A DNA stretch of 64,000 nt, taken from Cytophagales bacterium (lineage in GTDB: Bacteria; Bacteroidota; Bacteroidia; Cytophagales; Spirosomataceae). The notes under the pieces are model-generated. The model saw only the letters and a list, made by a program, of their open reading frames with translations. It did no database searches and was not told the DNA's origin. This document shows, one piece after another, positions 54,736-63,556 of this stretch (position 1 is its first letter; each line of letters starts with the position of its first letter). Position numbers and translations under genes: made by a program. The DNA is taken from contig JAAFJE010000017.1 in the NCBI GenBank assembly GCA_013298025.1, forward strand, positions 1-64,000, read 5' to 3'.

Positions 54736-56997
54736 ATGATGAATGTTAAACTACTTTTCCTAAGTTTTTCACTGGTTTCTTTGGTGGCTACAGCACAAAA
54801 ACAGCCCGCCGATTACGTAAATCCGCTGATTGGTTCAGCCCCAAGTACCACAGAAAGTGCCAAAAAACACAGCGAGGCAGGTTCTGAAATGAAAGGGCAA
54901 ATTGTGCCTGCCATCGGCGTACCGCAAGGCATGACTTCGTGGACTCCCCAAACCCGTGCCACCGAACTCAAATGTATTCCGCCTTTTTATTATAACGATA
55001 CCAAAATCCAAGGTTTTAGAGGAACGCATTGGATGAATGGCAGTTGCGTACAAGATTACGGCAGTGTAACTATTATGCCGATGTCGGGCAAACTTACCGT
55101 GAACCCTAACGAAAGAGGCAGCGATTTCGACCGTAAAACCGAAACCGTAAAACCTTATTTTTATGAAGTAATCCTAAAAAAAGATAATATCAAAGCCCAA
55201 ATGACGGCACTGGCTCGTGCTGGCTTTTTGCAGTTTAGTTTCAGCCAAAAGCAAGAAAACTACATTCTTGTAGAACCCAACTCTGATGAAGGCGAAGGTT
55301 TTGTAGAAATTCATCCCGAAAAAAATGAAATTGTAGGCTATAATCCCGTTCACCGCATTTATCAAGGCTTTGGCAAATCGGCTGGTTTTAGTGGCTATTT
55401 CGTCATACAATTCGACCAAAGTTTTACGGATTATGGCGTTTGGAAAGACCAAATCATCAGTGCTAAGGCAACACAAGCACAAGGCAACGGACAAAAACAG
55501 GCGGTGGGTGCTTATGCAAAGTTTGGCAATCAATTGGTAAAAGTACGCATTGGTACTTCTTTCACGAGCTTGGAAGGAGCAAGAAAAAATTTAGCAGGCG
55601 AAATCAATCATTGGGATTTTTCTAAAACTCAACAAGCCTCCAACCTCGCTTGGAACAAAGCTTTAGGAAAAATAGAAGTAAAAGGCAGCGATTACGACAA
55701 AACCTTGTTTTATTCAGCACTGTATCATGCCAAACTTACGCCAAGAATTTTCTCGGATATTGACGGCTCTTATCCCGGTTTTGCCGACGACAACAACCTT
55801 TACAAAGCCCAAAACTTTACTTATTACGAAGATTACAACCTTTGGGACACCTATCGAGCGGTGCATCCTTTGCATACTTTATTAGAACCCAAAGTATCTG
55901 CCGACATGATGCAGTCGCTGGTCAAAAAAGCCGAACAAGGTACTTGGTTGCCCATTTTTCCTTGCTGGAATCATTACACCGCCGCCATGATTGGCGACCA
56001 CGCCATTGCCGCCATCGGCGATGCCTACATCAAAGGCATTCAAGATTTCGACATCAAAACGGCTTATCGTTATATGCGAAAAAATGCTTTTGAAGTAAAC
56101 ACCGACCCCAAAAGCTACGAAGAAGGCAAGGGACGCAGGGCTTTGGCATCGTATTTACAGTACAATTATATTCCTTTGGAAGATTCCGTTTGGCAGGCTT
56201 TTCATAAAAGAGAACAAGTATCTCGTACTTTAGAATACGCCTACGATGACTTTGTCTTAGCACAAGTAGCCCAAAAATTAGGCGAAAAAGCTGATTATGA
56301 AACGCTGATAAAAAGGGCTAAAAACTACCAAAACGTTATCGACCCAGCAACAGGCTACGCCCGTGGACGCTACGCCAATGGCACGTGGATAAAACCATTC
56401 GACCCTTTTGTACAACGCAGCAGTTTTATCACCGAAGGCTCACCAGCCCAATATACTTTTTACGTACCACAAGATGTACAAGGTTTGATTAAACATATTG
56501 GCGGCACAAAACGTTTCGTCGAAAAGTTGGATACGCTCTTCGAGCAAGGCTATTATTGGCATGGCAACGAACCCAACAACCAAATCGTGTATTTGTATCC
56601 TTTCGCCAATCAAGCTTGGAAAACACAGGAAAAAGTACGCCAAATTATCAAAGATGAATATGATATTTCGGCAGGTGGGATGAGTGGCAACGAAGACGGC
56701 GGACAAATGTCGGCTTGGTTGGTTTTTAGCATGATGGGCTATTATCCCGTTTGTCCGGGTACGCCCAATTATGTGCTGGGAAGTCCAAGTTTTGAAAAAA
56801 CCACTTTGCATTTGCCTAATGGCAAAACCTTCAAAATTGTGGCAAAAGGTAATTCGGCTACAACGCCTTACATTCGGGCGATAAAACTCAATGGCAAAAA
56901 ATACCAAAATTTTATGATTAGTCACCAACAAATCATGAATGGAGGTATTTTGGAAATAGAAATGTCAAATCAACCGCTAAAACAGGGTAATTTTTAA
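54736..56997 (+). CDS. GH92 alpha-mannosidase
   Basis: Calcium-dependent exo-alpha-mannosidase, probably periplasmic, for trimming N-glycan or yeast-mannan-type substrates. It is 753 aa. A signal peptide (LLFLSFSLVSLVATAQ) precedes YVNPLIGSA, GAIG-like PAIGVPQGMTSWTPQTR and GFRGTHWMNGSC in the N-terminal domain. The catalytic domain has DYNLWDTYRAVHPLHTL, WNHYTAAMIGDHAIAAIGDAYIKGI, YWHGNEPNNQIVYLYPFANQAWKTQEKV and SGNEDGGQMSAWLVFSMMGYYPVCPG. It follows susD in the same direction and indicates a mannoside target for the locus. Confidence 0.95.
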   Translation: MMNVKLLFLSFSLVSLVATAQKQPADYVNPLIGSAPSTTESAKKHSEAGSEMKGQIVPAIGVPQGMTSWTPQTRATELKCIPPFYYNDTKIQGFRGTHWMNGSCVQDYGSVTIMPMSGKLTVNPNERGSDFDRKTETVKPYFYEVILKKDNIKAQMTALARAGFLQFSFSQKQENYILVEPNSDEGEGFVEIHPEKNEIVGYNPVHRIYQGFGKSAGFSGYFVIQFDQSFTDYGVWKDQIISAKATQAQGNGQKQAVGAYAKFGNQLVKVRIGTSFTSLEGARKNLAGEINHWDFSKTQQASNLAWNKALGKIEVKGSDYDKTLFYSALYHAKLTPRIFSDIDGSYPGFADDNNLYKAQNFTYYEDYNLWDTYRAVHPLHTLLEPKVSADMMQSLVKKAEQGTWLPIFPCWNHYTAAMIGDHAIAAIGDAYIKGIQDFDIKTAYRYMRKNAFEVNTDPKSYEEGKGRRALASYLQYNYIPLEDSVWQAFHKREQVSRTLEYAYDDFVLAQVAQKLGEKADYETLIKRAKNYQNVIDPATGYARGRYANGTWIKPFDPFVQRSSFITEGSPAQYTFYVPQDVQGLIKHIGGTKRFVEKLDTLFEQGYYWHGNEPNNQIVYLYPFANQAWKTQEKVRQIIKDEYDISAGGMSGNEDGGQMSAWLVFSMMGYYPVCPGTPNYVLGSPSFEKTTLHLPNGKTFKIVAKGNSATTPYIRAIKLNGKKYQNFMISHQQIMNGGILEIEMSNQPLKQGNF

Positions 56998-57013
56998 CTA
57001 TTTATATAAAAAA

Positions 57014-57046
57014 TTGATTGTAAATTATTCGACAGTACTATTTTTG
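57014..57046 (+). promoter_or_regulatory. Promoter of the gluconate-dehydrogenase-type pair
   Basis: TTG (57014-57016), 22 nt, then TATTTTTG (57039-57046). A nearer TTG at 57018-57020 gives 18 nt. It would start the two oxidoreductase genes independently of the GH92 gene. Confidence 0.55.
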
Positions 57047-57114
57047 TTAGGTACTTTTTGCTAAAAGCCATTTTAGCATCCTTCCATAGCTTACTATCTT
57101 AAATATTTAACTGA

Positions 57115-57648
57115 ATGATGAACCGTAGAGATGCCCTTCAAAGCATAGCCCTGTTGCTTGGAGGTACAATTTCGAGTCCTGTGTTGGCAGGCGTAATGGG
57201 CGAAAAAACCAATTTGGGTGCAAGCGTAACGGCAGCCCCCGAACAAGAAGCGTTGCTTGCAGAAGTTGCCGACGTGATTATTCCCACCACCAGCACGCCT
57301 GGAGCAAAAGCGGCAGGCGTAGAAAAATTTATTGTTAGGGTCATGCGTGATTGCTACATAAAAGAAGACCAAGAGAAGTTTTATGCAGGTTTGTCAAAAC
57401 TTGATGCCGACAGCAAAACCAAGTTTGGAAAAGGCTTTATCGACCTTGACGCAAGCCAGAAAAACGAAATGGTAAAACAATCGACCGTGGACAATAAGGC
57501 ATTCTTTCTTCGTATGAAGGAACTCACCGTAACGGGCTATTTTACGTCTGAAATCGGAGCTACCAAAGCCCTCGAATACTTGCCTATTCCGGGTCGTTTT
57601 GAAGGCTGTGTGCCGCTCAAACCGGGACAAAAAGCTTGGGCGATTTAA
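57115..57648 (+). CDS. Gluconate 2-dehydrogenase subunit 3 family protein
   Basis: Small subunit that partners a GMC flavoprotein, 177 aa. A signal of MNRRDALQSIALLLGG type (Arg pair at 4-5, Tat-like) agrees with export of a folded FAD complex. Family segments: LAEVADVIIPTTSTPGAKAAGVEKFIVRVMRDCY and FLRMKELTVTGYFTSEIGATKALEYLPIPGRFEGCVP. It is 87 bp upstream of the GMC oxidoreductase gene, the usual pairing. Confidence 0.92.
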   Translation: MMNRRDALQSIALLLGGTISSPVLAGVMGEKTNLGASVTAAPEQEALLAEVADVIIPTTSTPGAKAAGVEKFIVRVMRDCYIKEDQEKFYAGLSKLDADSKTKFGKGFIDLDASQKNEMVKQSTVDNKAFFLRMKELTVTGYFTSEIGATKALEYLPIPGRFEGCVPLKPGQKAWAI

Positions 57649-57735
57649 GTGTTTCGATAAAAGAATCAGGTACTTTTATTTTATTCTCTAACAATTTTTA
57701 TTCTAAAAACTACAAATCATGCCCGTGATGCGTAG

Positions 57736-59469
57736 ATGATGAAAGCAATGTCATATCTCAACATAGATGCTGTGAAAGGCAACACTTACGATGCCATTGT
57801 CGTAGGTTCAGGAATTACAGGCGGCTGGGCTGCCAAAGAATTAACCGAAAAAGGTTTACGGGTATTAATGCTCGAAAAGGGGAAAAACCTCGAACACGTA
57901 TCAGGCTACGAATACGCCATGAAAGACCCTTGGGAAACCAAATACAATGGCCGCCTAACGGTAGAACAAAAAGAAACGCACCCGAAATTATCCCGTGATT
58001 ATCCGTACAACGAAATGACGGAAAAATACTGGATGAATGACTCGGATGCTTTGTATAAAGAAGAAAAACGTTTCGACTGGTATCGCCCGAATATTGTAGG
58101 GGGAAAATCAATCATGTGGGGCCGTCAATCGTACCGCTGGAGTGACCTCGATTTTGAAGCCAATCTCAAAGACGGCATTGCTGTTGACTGGCCTATTCGC
58201 TACAAAGATGTAGCACCGTGGTACAGTTATGTAGAAAAATTTGTGGGTATTTCTGGTGAAAAATTGGGTTTGCCTCAATTGCCAGACAGCGATTTCTTAC
58301 CGCCAATGGATATGTATTGCGTAGAAAAAGAAGTACGCAAACGCATTGAGAAAAACTTTCCGGGCCGTGTAATGACCATCGGGCGTGTAGCCAACTTGTC
58401 GAAAGCCGCCGCCGCACAATTGGGCGTTGGACGTACCGCTTGTCAGTTCCGTAACAAATGCTCGTTGGGTTGTCCGTATGGGGCGTATTTCAGTACCCAA
58501 TCGGCTACGCTTCCAGCTTGTATGAAAACGGGTCGTTTGACGCTTCGCCCCGACTCTGTGGTAAGTGAAGTATTGTATGACGAGAAAAAACAAAAAGCCA
58601 CAGGTGTAAGAGTAATCGACGCTGTGACGCTTCAAACTACGGAGTATTACGCTAAAGTTATTTTCTTATGTGCCTCAGCATTAGGTACTACTGCCTTGAT
58701 GCTCAATTCTACTTCGCATCGCTTCCCGAATGGTTTTGGTAATGATTCAGAACAATTAGGCCACAACCTCATGGACCACCATTTCAGAATTGGAGCTTCG
58801 GGTGTTTGGGAAGGCGACGAAGACAAATATTTCTATGGCCGTAGAGCCAATGGTATTTATGTGCCTCGTTACCGCAACGTTGGTAGTGACAAACGTGACT
58901 ATCTGCGTGGCTTTGGCTACCAAGGTGGGGGCGGTCGTGGGCGTGGTACGTGGGCTCAAAATGTGGCTGAATTGAGTTTTGGGGCGGAATTTAAAGAGCA
59001 AGCAACGCACCCTGGCCCTTGGACAATCGGTTTGAGTGGTTTTGGCGAAACACTGCCATATTACGAAAACCGTATGTATCTCGACAAAACAGCCAAAGAC
59101 AAATGGGGTATGCCAATTGTAGTATTCGATGCTGAGTTGAAAGAAAATGAAAAGAAAATGCGTGTCGATATGCTCAACGATGCCAAAGAAATGCTCGAAG
59201 CATCGGGTGTGAAAAACGTCACTACCTACGACCGTGGCTCTTGGCTAGGCATGGCTATTCACGAAATGGGTACGGCTCGTATGGGTCGTGACCCGAAAAC
59301 TTCGGTTTTGAATGGCAACAACCAAGTACACGCCTGCAAAAACGTATTCGTAACCGACGGTGCAGCGATGGCTTCGGCTTCTTGCGTAAACCCTTCGCTT
59401 ACGTACATGGCGCTCACAGCCCGTGCTGCCGATTTTGCCGTAAAAGAATTGAAAAAACAAAATTTGTAG
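57736..59469 (+). CDS. GMC family oxidoreductase (FAD)
   Basis: Glucose-methanol-choline-type flavoprotein, probably a periplasmic sugar or sugar-acid dehydrogenase. It is 577 aa. The FAD motif VVGSGITGGWAAKELTEKGLRVLMLEKG is near residue 21. VGGKSIMWGRQSYRWSDLDF is visible, plus a Cys cluster CQFRNKCSLGCPYG near 236. The C-terminal GMC domain has HEMGTARMG and NVFVTDGAAMASASCVNPSLTYMALTAR (active-site His and Asn). It has no signal of its own, so it may ride on the Tat signal of the small subunit. The pair follows a mannoside-use locus. Confidence 0.94.
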   Translation: MMKAMSYLNIDAVKGNTYDAIVVGSGITGGWAAKELTEKGLRVLMLEKGKNLEHVSGYEYAMKDPWETKYNGRLTVEQKETHPKLSRDYPYNEMTEKYWMNDSDALYKEEKRFDWYRPNIVGGKSIMWGRQSYRWSDLDFEANLKDGIAVDWPIRYKDVAPWYSYVEKFVGISGEKLGLPQLPDSDFLPPMDMYCVEKEVRKRIEKNFPGRVMTIGRVANLSKAAAAQLGVGRTACQFRNKCSLGCPYGAYFSTQSATLPACMKTGRLTLRPDSVVSEVLYDEKKQKATGVRVIDAVTLQTTEYYAKVIFLCASALGTTALMLNSTSHRFPNGFGNDSEQLGHNLMDHHFRIGASGVWEGDEDKYFYGRRANGIYVPRYRNVGSDKRDYLRGFGYQGGGGRGRGTWAQNVAELSFGAEFKEQATHPGPWTIGLSGFGETLPYYENRMYLDKTAKDKWGMPIVVFDAELKENEKKMRVDMLNDAKEMLEASGVKNVTTYDRGSWLGMAIHEMGTARMGRDPKTSVLNGNNQVHACKNVFVTDGAAMASASCVNPSLTYMALTARAADFAVKELKKQNL

Positions 59470-59480
59470 TATAAAAAAAC

Positions 59481-59513
59481 AGCCGTGTGCAAGCAAACGC
59501 TTTGCACACGGCT
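59481..59513 (+). terminator. Terminator after the GMC gene
   Basis: AGCCGTGTGCAA (59481-59492) pairs with TTGCACACGGCT (59502-59513), 9-nt loop, followed by AT-rich sequence. Confidence 0.85.
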
Positions 59514-59830
59514 ATTTATTGGCTTGGAGATTACAGATTTGAACACATTTAGAAAACACCTTCATTTTCTATAAAACTATGGCTCAAAAAGTATGCTTAT
59601 ATCCGAAATCAATGATTTTCACAATTCTTCGTACAGTACTAATGTTGAATGTTGAGTAAAAAACGTTCAATTTTGTCATTAAAATCCGATAGCTTTCCCC
59701 TTCTAGTACCTATAGTAAGCGAGAAAAATACGTTTTTCAGGGAATCGCTACTATTTTCGTTCATATTGCGTAAAATATCTGTATTTTTGCTTACACGAAA
59801 GTTTATTATCTGTAGTCCCTGTTCGCGCGC
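59514..59830. other. Intergenic region between the GMC and S41 peptidase genes
   Basis: AT-rich. A -7 box TATTTTTG at 59782-59789 (no good -33) may start the peptidase gene. The short stretch CTTCGTACAGTACTAA near 59626-59641 resembles the end of the interspersed element, but no body is present. A 61-codon frame at 59649-59834 shows no protein-like features. Confidence 0.5.
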
Positions 59831-61321
59831 ATGAGGTTATTCCATTATATATTGCTCTCTTTCTATGTTATTGGGTCGTGTCGAGTTGTGGCTCAGGGCA
59901 TTGTTGTTCCCGATAAAAAATATTCTAAAATAGAACTCCGAGCCGATTTTCGCTTTCTCCGAGCCATTTTAGAAGAAGCCCATCCGAGCCTTTACCAATA
60001 CACCTCTAAAGAAGTGATGAGTACGCTATTTGACGAAACCTATAGAAAAATTGGGGATGAAATGACGGAAAAAGAGTTTGGTTTATTGCTCAAGCCCTTG
60101 GTGACAAAAATTCGCTGTGGGCATACCGATATTCGCTATTCGCCAGAAACCCGTAAAATCAACCGCATTCGCAACCGTACCCAAGCATTACCCTTGGGCT
60201 TTTGGATAGACAACGACAGGTTGTTTGTAGCCAAAAACGATAGCAAAGATAGCATCCGACTGGGCACAGAAGTGCTAGAAATAGAAGGTAATTCTGTTGG
60301 TAAAATATTACGTACTTTACGCAAATATTTACCTGCCGACGGCTACGGCGAACAGTACAAAGATGCCATGCTCGAAAATGGATTTTTTGAAGATTATTAT
60401 TTAGATGTCTTCGGAGGAAAAGAACGCTACCAGTTTGTGATTAAAACCGACAACGGCTTGGCAAAAAGCATTATGCCAGAGCTAAAACCCCGTATCTTAC
60501 CCACACGTCCGCCCAGAGTAGCTCCTGATGTAGAGCTCAATAATCGCCTGAATCGCCTTCGTAATTTGACGTATCCGACGGAAGTTGCTTCGACGGCTTT
60601 GTTGAAAATTGCCAGTTTTTCGTATGACGATTACGAATCATACTTGATGATTCACGAACGATTTTTTAAAGAATTAGAACAAAGAAACATCAAAAATCTC
60701 ATCATCGACTTGAGGCAAAATTTGGGAGGCAACCACGAAATCGCCTTAGACTTGATGAAGTATTTGATGGATACCGACTTTATCCTTACGGCTAGTGCCG
60801 AAGCCCCTGTGTTTATTCCATCCTTCATCAGCAATAACGACGTAGAGCAACAAGAAAGCAACAGGACTTTTTCGGAAAAGATGATAAAAAAATGTGCCGA
60901 AGGAACGTATTGCCTCAATATTCCCTCGGTTGGGAAACACAAGCCCTACGATTTATACCGCTTTAAAGGCAGTGTGTATGTACTTATCAGCGAACAAACC
61001 TTTTCGGCAGCATCGAGCTTTGTTGCCAGCTTGAAAGCCCAAAAAGCCGTGACACTCATCGGACGAGAAACGGGCGGAGGCGAAGCTGGTTGCAATGGCG
61101 GTATTATTTCTACCGTAGTACTTCCAGCCACTAAATTACGGGTGCTTTTTCCGCATTTTCGTATTACTACAGCCGTAAAAGTACCCAATATTGGGCGTGG
61201 CGTTGAGCCAGACATTGCTATTCATTATAGCATTGCCCAACGTTTAGACAAACAAGATTTAGAGCTTTCAAAAGTTTATGAACTGATTCGGAAAAGAGAA
61301 CTTTCTAAGTTGGGGCATTGA
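59831..61321 (+). CDS. S41 family (tail-specific-like) peptidase
   Basis: Exported serine protease of clan SK, 496 aa. Signal peptide LSFYVIGSCRVVAQG. The N-terminal helical part (YSKIELRADFRFLRAILEEAHPSLYQYTS) and a PDZ-like middle (LGTEVLEIEGNSVGKILRTLRKYLP) precede the catalytic S41 domain (NLIIDLRQNLGGN near 299). The nucleophile Ser is probably in SEQTFSAASSFVASLKAQK near residue 391, and GRETGGGEAGCNGG follows. The substrate is unknown. Monocistronic with a strong terminator. Confidence 0.9.
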   Translation: MRLFHYILLSFYVIGSCRVVAQGIVVPDKKYSKIELRADFRFLRAILEEAHPSLYQYTSKEVMSTLFDETYRKIGDEMTEKEFGLLLKPLVTKIRCGHTDIRYSPETRKINRIRNRTQALPLGFWIDNDRLFVAKNDSKDSIRLGTEVLEIEGNSVGKILRTLRKYLPADGYGEQYKDAMLENGFFEDYYLDVFGGKERYQFVIKTDNGLAKSIMPELKPRILPTRPPRVAPDVELNNRLNRLRNLTYPTEVASTALLKIASFSYDDYESYLMIHERFFKELEQRNIKNLIIDLRQNLGGNHEIALDLMKYLMDTDFILTASAEAPVFIPSFISNNDVEQQESNRTFSEKMIKKCAEGTYCLNIPSVGKHKPYDLYRFKGSVYVLISEQTFSAASSFVASLKAQKAVTLIGRETGGGEAGCNGGIISTVVLPATKLRVLFPHFRITTAVKVPNIGRGVEPDIAIHYSIAQRLDKQDLELSKVYELIRKRELSKLGH

Positions 61322-61330
61322 TAGAGATAA

Positions 61331-61364
61331 AAAATAGCCAACCAATTAACGGGTTGGCTATTTT
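61331..61364. terminator. Bidirectional terminator, S41 peptidase and fructosamine kinase genes
   Basis: Thirteen-bp stem (61331-61343 with 61352-61364), AATAGCCAACC/GGTTGGCTATT, 8-nt loop, between converging genes. Confidence 0.85.
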
Positions 61365-61421
61365 TATTTACAAGAACGGAATGAACCTTTCCCAATTCAC
61401 GCTTTGCAACTACTAAAATCT

Positions 61422-62306
61422 CTATTCAAATTTACGTAAAATCTTTTCTACCGCACTTAAATATCCTCCACCAAACAAATTGACGTGTACCATCAACGGA
61501 TACAAATTATAAAGCGGAATACGGTCGCCGAAGCCGTTTTCAATAGGATATACCTCGTGGTAAGCTTCATAAAAAGCAGTTTCAAAGCCTCCAAACATCG
61601 TGGTAAAAGCCAATTCGGCTTCTCGTAAGCCATAATAACACGAAGGATCGACCAATGCCACCGCTCCTTGGGCATCGGTCATCACATTACCCGACCATAA
61701 ATCTCCATGAAGCAAGGCTGGCTTTTCGTTAGGAAGCAATTGCGGCAACTTTTCGCATAAAGCAACCAAACGACCGTGCATTTCAGGACTAATCCGTCGT
61801 TCGTACAGCGCTAATCCTGCTTGTACTTTCAATCTCTTTTCTGCAAAGAAAGCAATCCCATCGCTCATCCACTCATTGCTTTGTGCCAACGCACCAATGT
61901 AGTTGTTGAAGGAAAGACCATGTTTGGCGGACGAATGTAAATGCAAACGAGCTAGTTTTTGTCCAAAATCACGCCAATAATTGTCTTTACGAGGACTTGG
62001 CGACAAAAACTCCATCATGAGGTAATCTTTATCCACAATTTTCCCAAAATTCACCACCGAAGGAATCGTTAGTACTTGCGTTTCGCCTAATATTTGCAAG
62101 CTTTTCGCCTCTGTTTCAAACATTCCTTCATGGTCGCCTTGGTTCCATTTAATAAAAAAGTCCCCTTCTTGCAATTTAATCCGCACAGCTAAGTTGAAAT
62201 TGCCCCCATAAAAAAATTGAAAATCTTGAATGGTAGGTTCATATCCAAAATTCTCAAATAAAATCTTTTCGATAAACTGATATTGTTCTTGTACCTGAAA
62301 TGTCAT
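61422..62306 (-). CDS. Fructosamine kinase family protein
   Basis: APH/choline-kinase-like fold enzyme that phosphorylates ketosamines on glycated proteins or amines for repair. It is 294 aa. The ATP-loop region is YGGNFNLAVRIK near residue 29. YLMMEFLSP acts as the hinge. The catalytic loop is LLHGDLWSGNVM near residue 198, and the metal Asp is in ALVDPSCYYGLREAELAF, in place of DFG. These match the fructosamine-3-kinase family rather than antibiotic kinases. Confidence 0.93.
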   Translation of the reverse strand: MTFQVQEQYQFIEKILFENFGYEPTIQDFQFFYGGNFNLAVRIKLQEGDFFIKWNQGDHEGMFETEAKSLQILGETQVLTIPSVVNFGKIVDKDYLMMEFLSPSPRKDNYWRDFGQKLARLHLHSSAKHGLSFNNYIGALAQSNEWMSDGIAFFAEKRLKVQAGLALYERRISPEMHGRLVALCEKLPQLLPNEKPALLHGDLWSGNVMTDAQGAVALVDPSCYYGLREAELAFTTMFGGFETAFYEAYHEVYPIENGFGDRIPLYNLYPLMVHVNLFGGGYLSAVEKILRKFE

Positions 62307-62444
62307 CTGTTATTTTTAGCTAAAATTCGTTGATACGACGCAATAGAATCGTCATTCTGCATAACCAAAATTACAAGAAAAGACCTAAATTGCGTTCGAA
62401 TATTTTCATAAATCCATTTTCAGTCACTGTTATTGTATTAAAAT

Positions 62445-62747
62445 ATGAAATACCAAAAACACGTATTTATTTGTACCAATCAAAAACCTGCACCCAAAAA
62501 ATGCTGCGGTGAAGAAAGAGGGATGGCATTGGTAAACGCTTTCAAAGATAAATTGAAGGAAAAAGGCTTAAACATAGAAATCCGAGCACAAAAAGCTGGT
62601 TGCTTAGACGTATGTGCATTTGGTCCAGCCTTGGTAGTATATCCAGAAGGCGTTTTTTACGGCAATGTACAATTGTCGGATGTGGACGAAATCATCGAAA
62701 GCCATTTAATAAACAACCAAAAAGTAGAACGTTTGGTTATTGCCTAA
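62445..62747 (+). CDS. Thioredoxin-like [2Fe-2S] ferredoxin
   Basis: Small electron carrier, 100 aa, of the Shethna/NuoE-like fold. The Cys ligands are spaced as C-x10-11-C in HVFICTNQKPAPKKCCGEERG (residues 10 and 20-21) and C-x3-C in KAGCLDVCAFGPALVVYPEGV (residues 53 and 57). Its redox partner is unknown. It is followed by a terminator and then a long non-coding stretch. Confidence 0.92.
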   Translation: MKYQKHVFICTNQKPAPKKCCGEERGMALVNAFKDKLKEKGLNIEIRAQKAGCLDVCAFGPALVVYPEGVFYGNVQLSDVDEIIESHLINNQKVERLVIA

Positions 62748-62796
62748 TAATATGTTTTTGCTGTAGCAAAATTACACATCGTTATTATCAACACTT

Positions 62797-62835
62797 TTGC
62801 CCTTGTCGAATGTATCTTTGGCAAGGGCAATTTTT
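62797..62835 (+). terminator. Terminator after the ferredoxin gene
   Basis: TTGCCCTTG (62797-62805) pairs with CAAGGGCAA (62822-62830), extendable by two pairs, then TTTTT on the plus strand. Confidence 0.75.
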
Positions 62836-63042
62836 GTAAACGCACCTCATTGTCTTTATATTCTATCGTTATACACGGCTATTAACCTTCGTATAACCCT
62901 ACATTTAAACTCATTATAGCCATTTCTTCATTGAATTTGACCGTTTACTCAATAATCATGCAGTTTTCTTGGTTTTTTCTTGGCTTTTACAAACAGTATT
63001 ACTAACTTCGAGTAGGATTTACAGGTACTATATCTTATTGAA

Positions 63043-63458
63043 AGTGTGTTGTTTATAGAGAAATTACACTTTCATGTAAAGAAAGTGTCACTTACAATCA
63101 AGAAATAGAATTTTACATTTGAGAAACGATAAATTACAAATCAGAAAAGGAAATTTACATTCAAGAAAAGGCTTCTCGCAATAAAGAAATTGTTTTTTAC
63201 ATACAAGAAAAGTGTTTTGCAAGTAAGAAAATGTAATCGTCATTTAAGAAACGTCATTTGCAAATAAGAAATAGCAATCTACATCAAAGAAATGACCGAT
63301 TGCAATACAGAAACAAACACTAAAATTTAAGAATAGTCTTCTACAACAAAGAAATAGTAGTTTACAATCAAGAAACAAGTATCTGTTGTGCGTAAATGTA
63401 ATCTATTAATAAATAATAGACATCTACATCAAAAAAATAGACATTTGAAAAAAAATAT
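63043..63458. repeat. Array of 20 phased, degenerate 21-bp repeats
   Basis: Units of 20-21 bp run without a break, each ending in AGAAA or a close variant. Consensus: about 8 variable bases, then TTACA or TTGCA, 3-4 bases, AAGAAA. Units 1-16 (63043-63375) are clear, and units 17-20 keep register but are weaker; unit 19 at 63417-63437 matches well. The period equals two DNA turns, so all A-rich blocks face the same side. No frame is open through it on either strand. Confidence 0.85.
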
Positions 63459-63556
63459 TGAGCGTTGACAAATAAGTAATGCGTGTTGTAGAAAAATTTA
63501 GTACTCAACTCATTTGATTACTCACATATTTCTATTAAACATAACACACACCACTT

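Noticed and set aside
59626-59641. Third copy of the interspersed element
   Set aside because: Only about 16 bp resemble the element end; no body, second end or hairpin is present. Chance or an old remnant.
59649-59834. 61-codon frame before the S41 peptidase
   Set aside because: Poor composition, overlaps the likely promoter of the peptidase, and ends across its start codon.
62330-62512. 60-codon frame between the fructosamine kinase and ferredoxin genes
   Set aside because: It overlaps the ferredoxin start in another frame and looks like translated intergenic DNA.
63043-63458. CRISPR-like array
   Set aside because: Units are degenerate throughout, about 21 bp with no conserved repeat plus unique spacer structure, and no cas genes are nearby.
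63043-63458. A coding heptad repeat (21 bp equals seven codons)
   Set aside because: Stops such as TAG and TAA occur on the plus strand, unit lengths of 20 and 21 shift the frame, and the minus-strand frame closes after about 45 codons.
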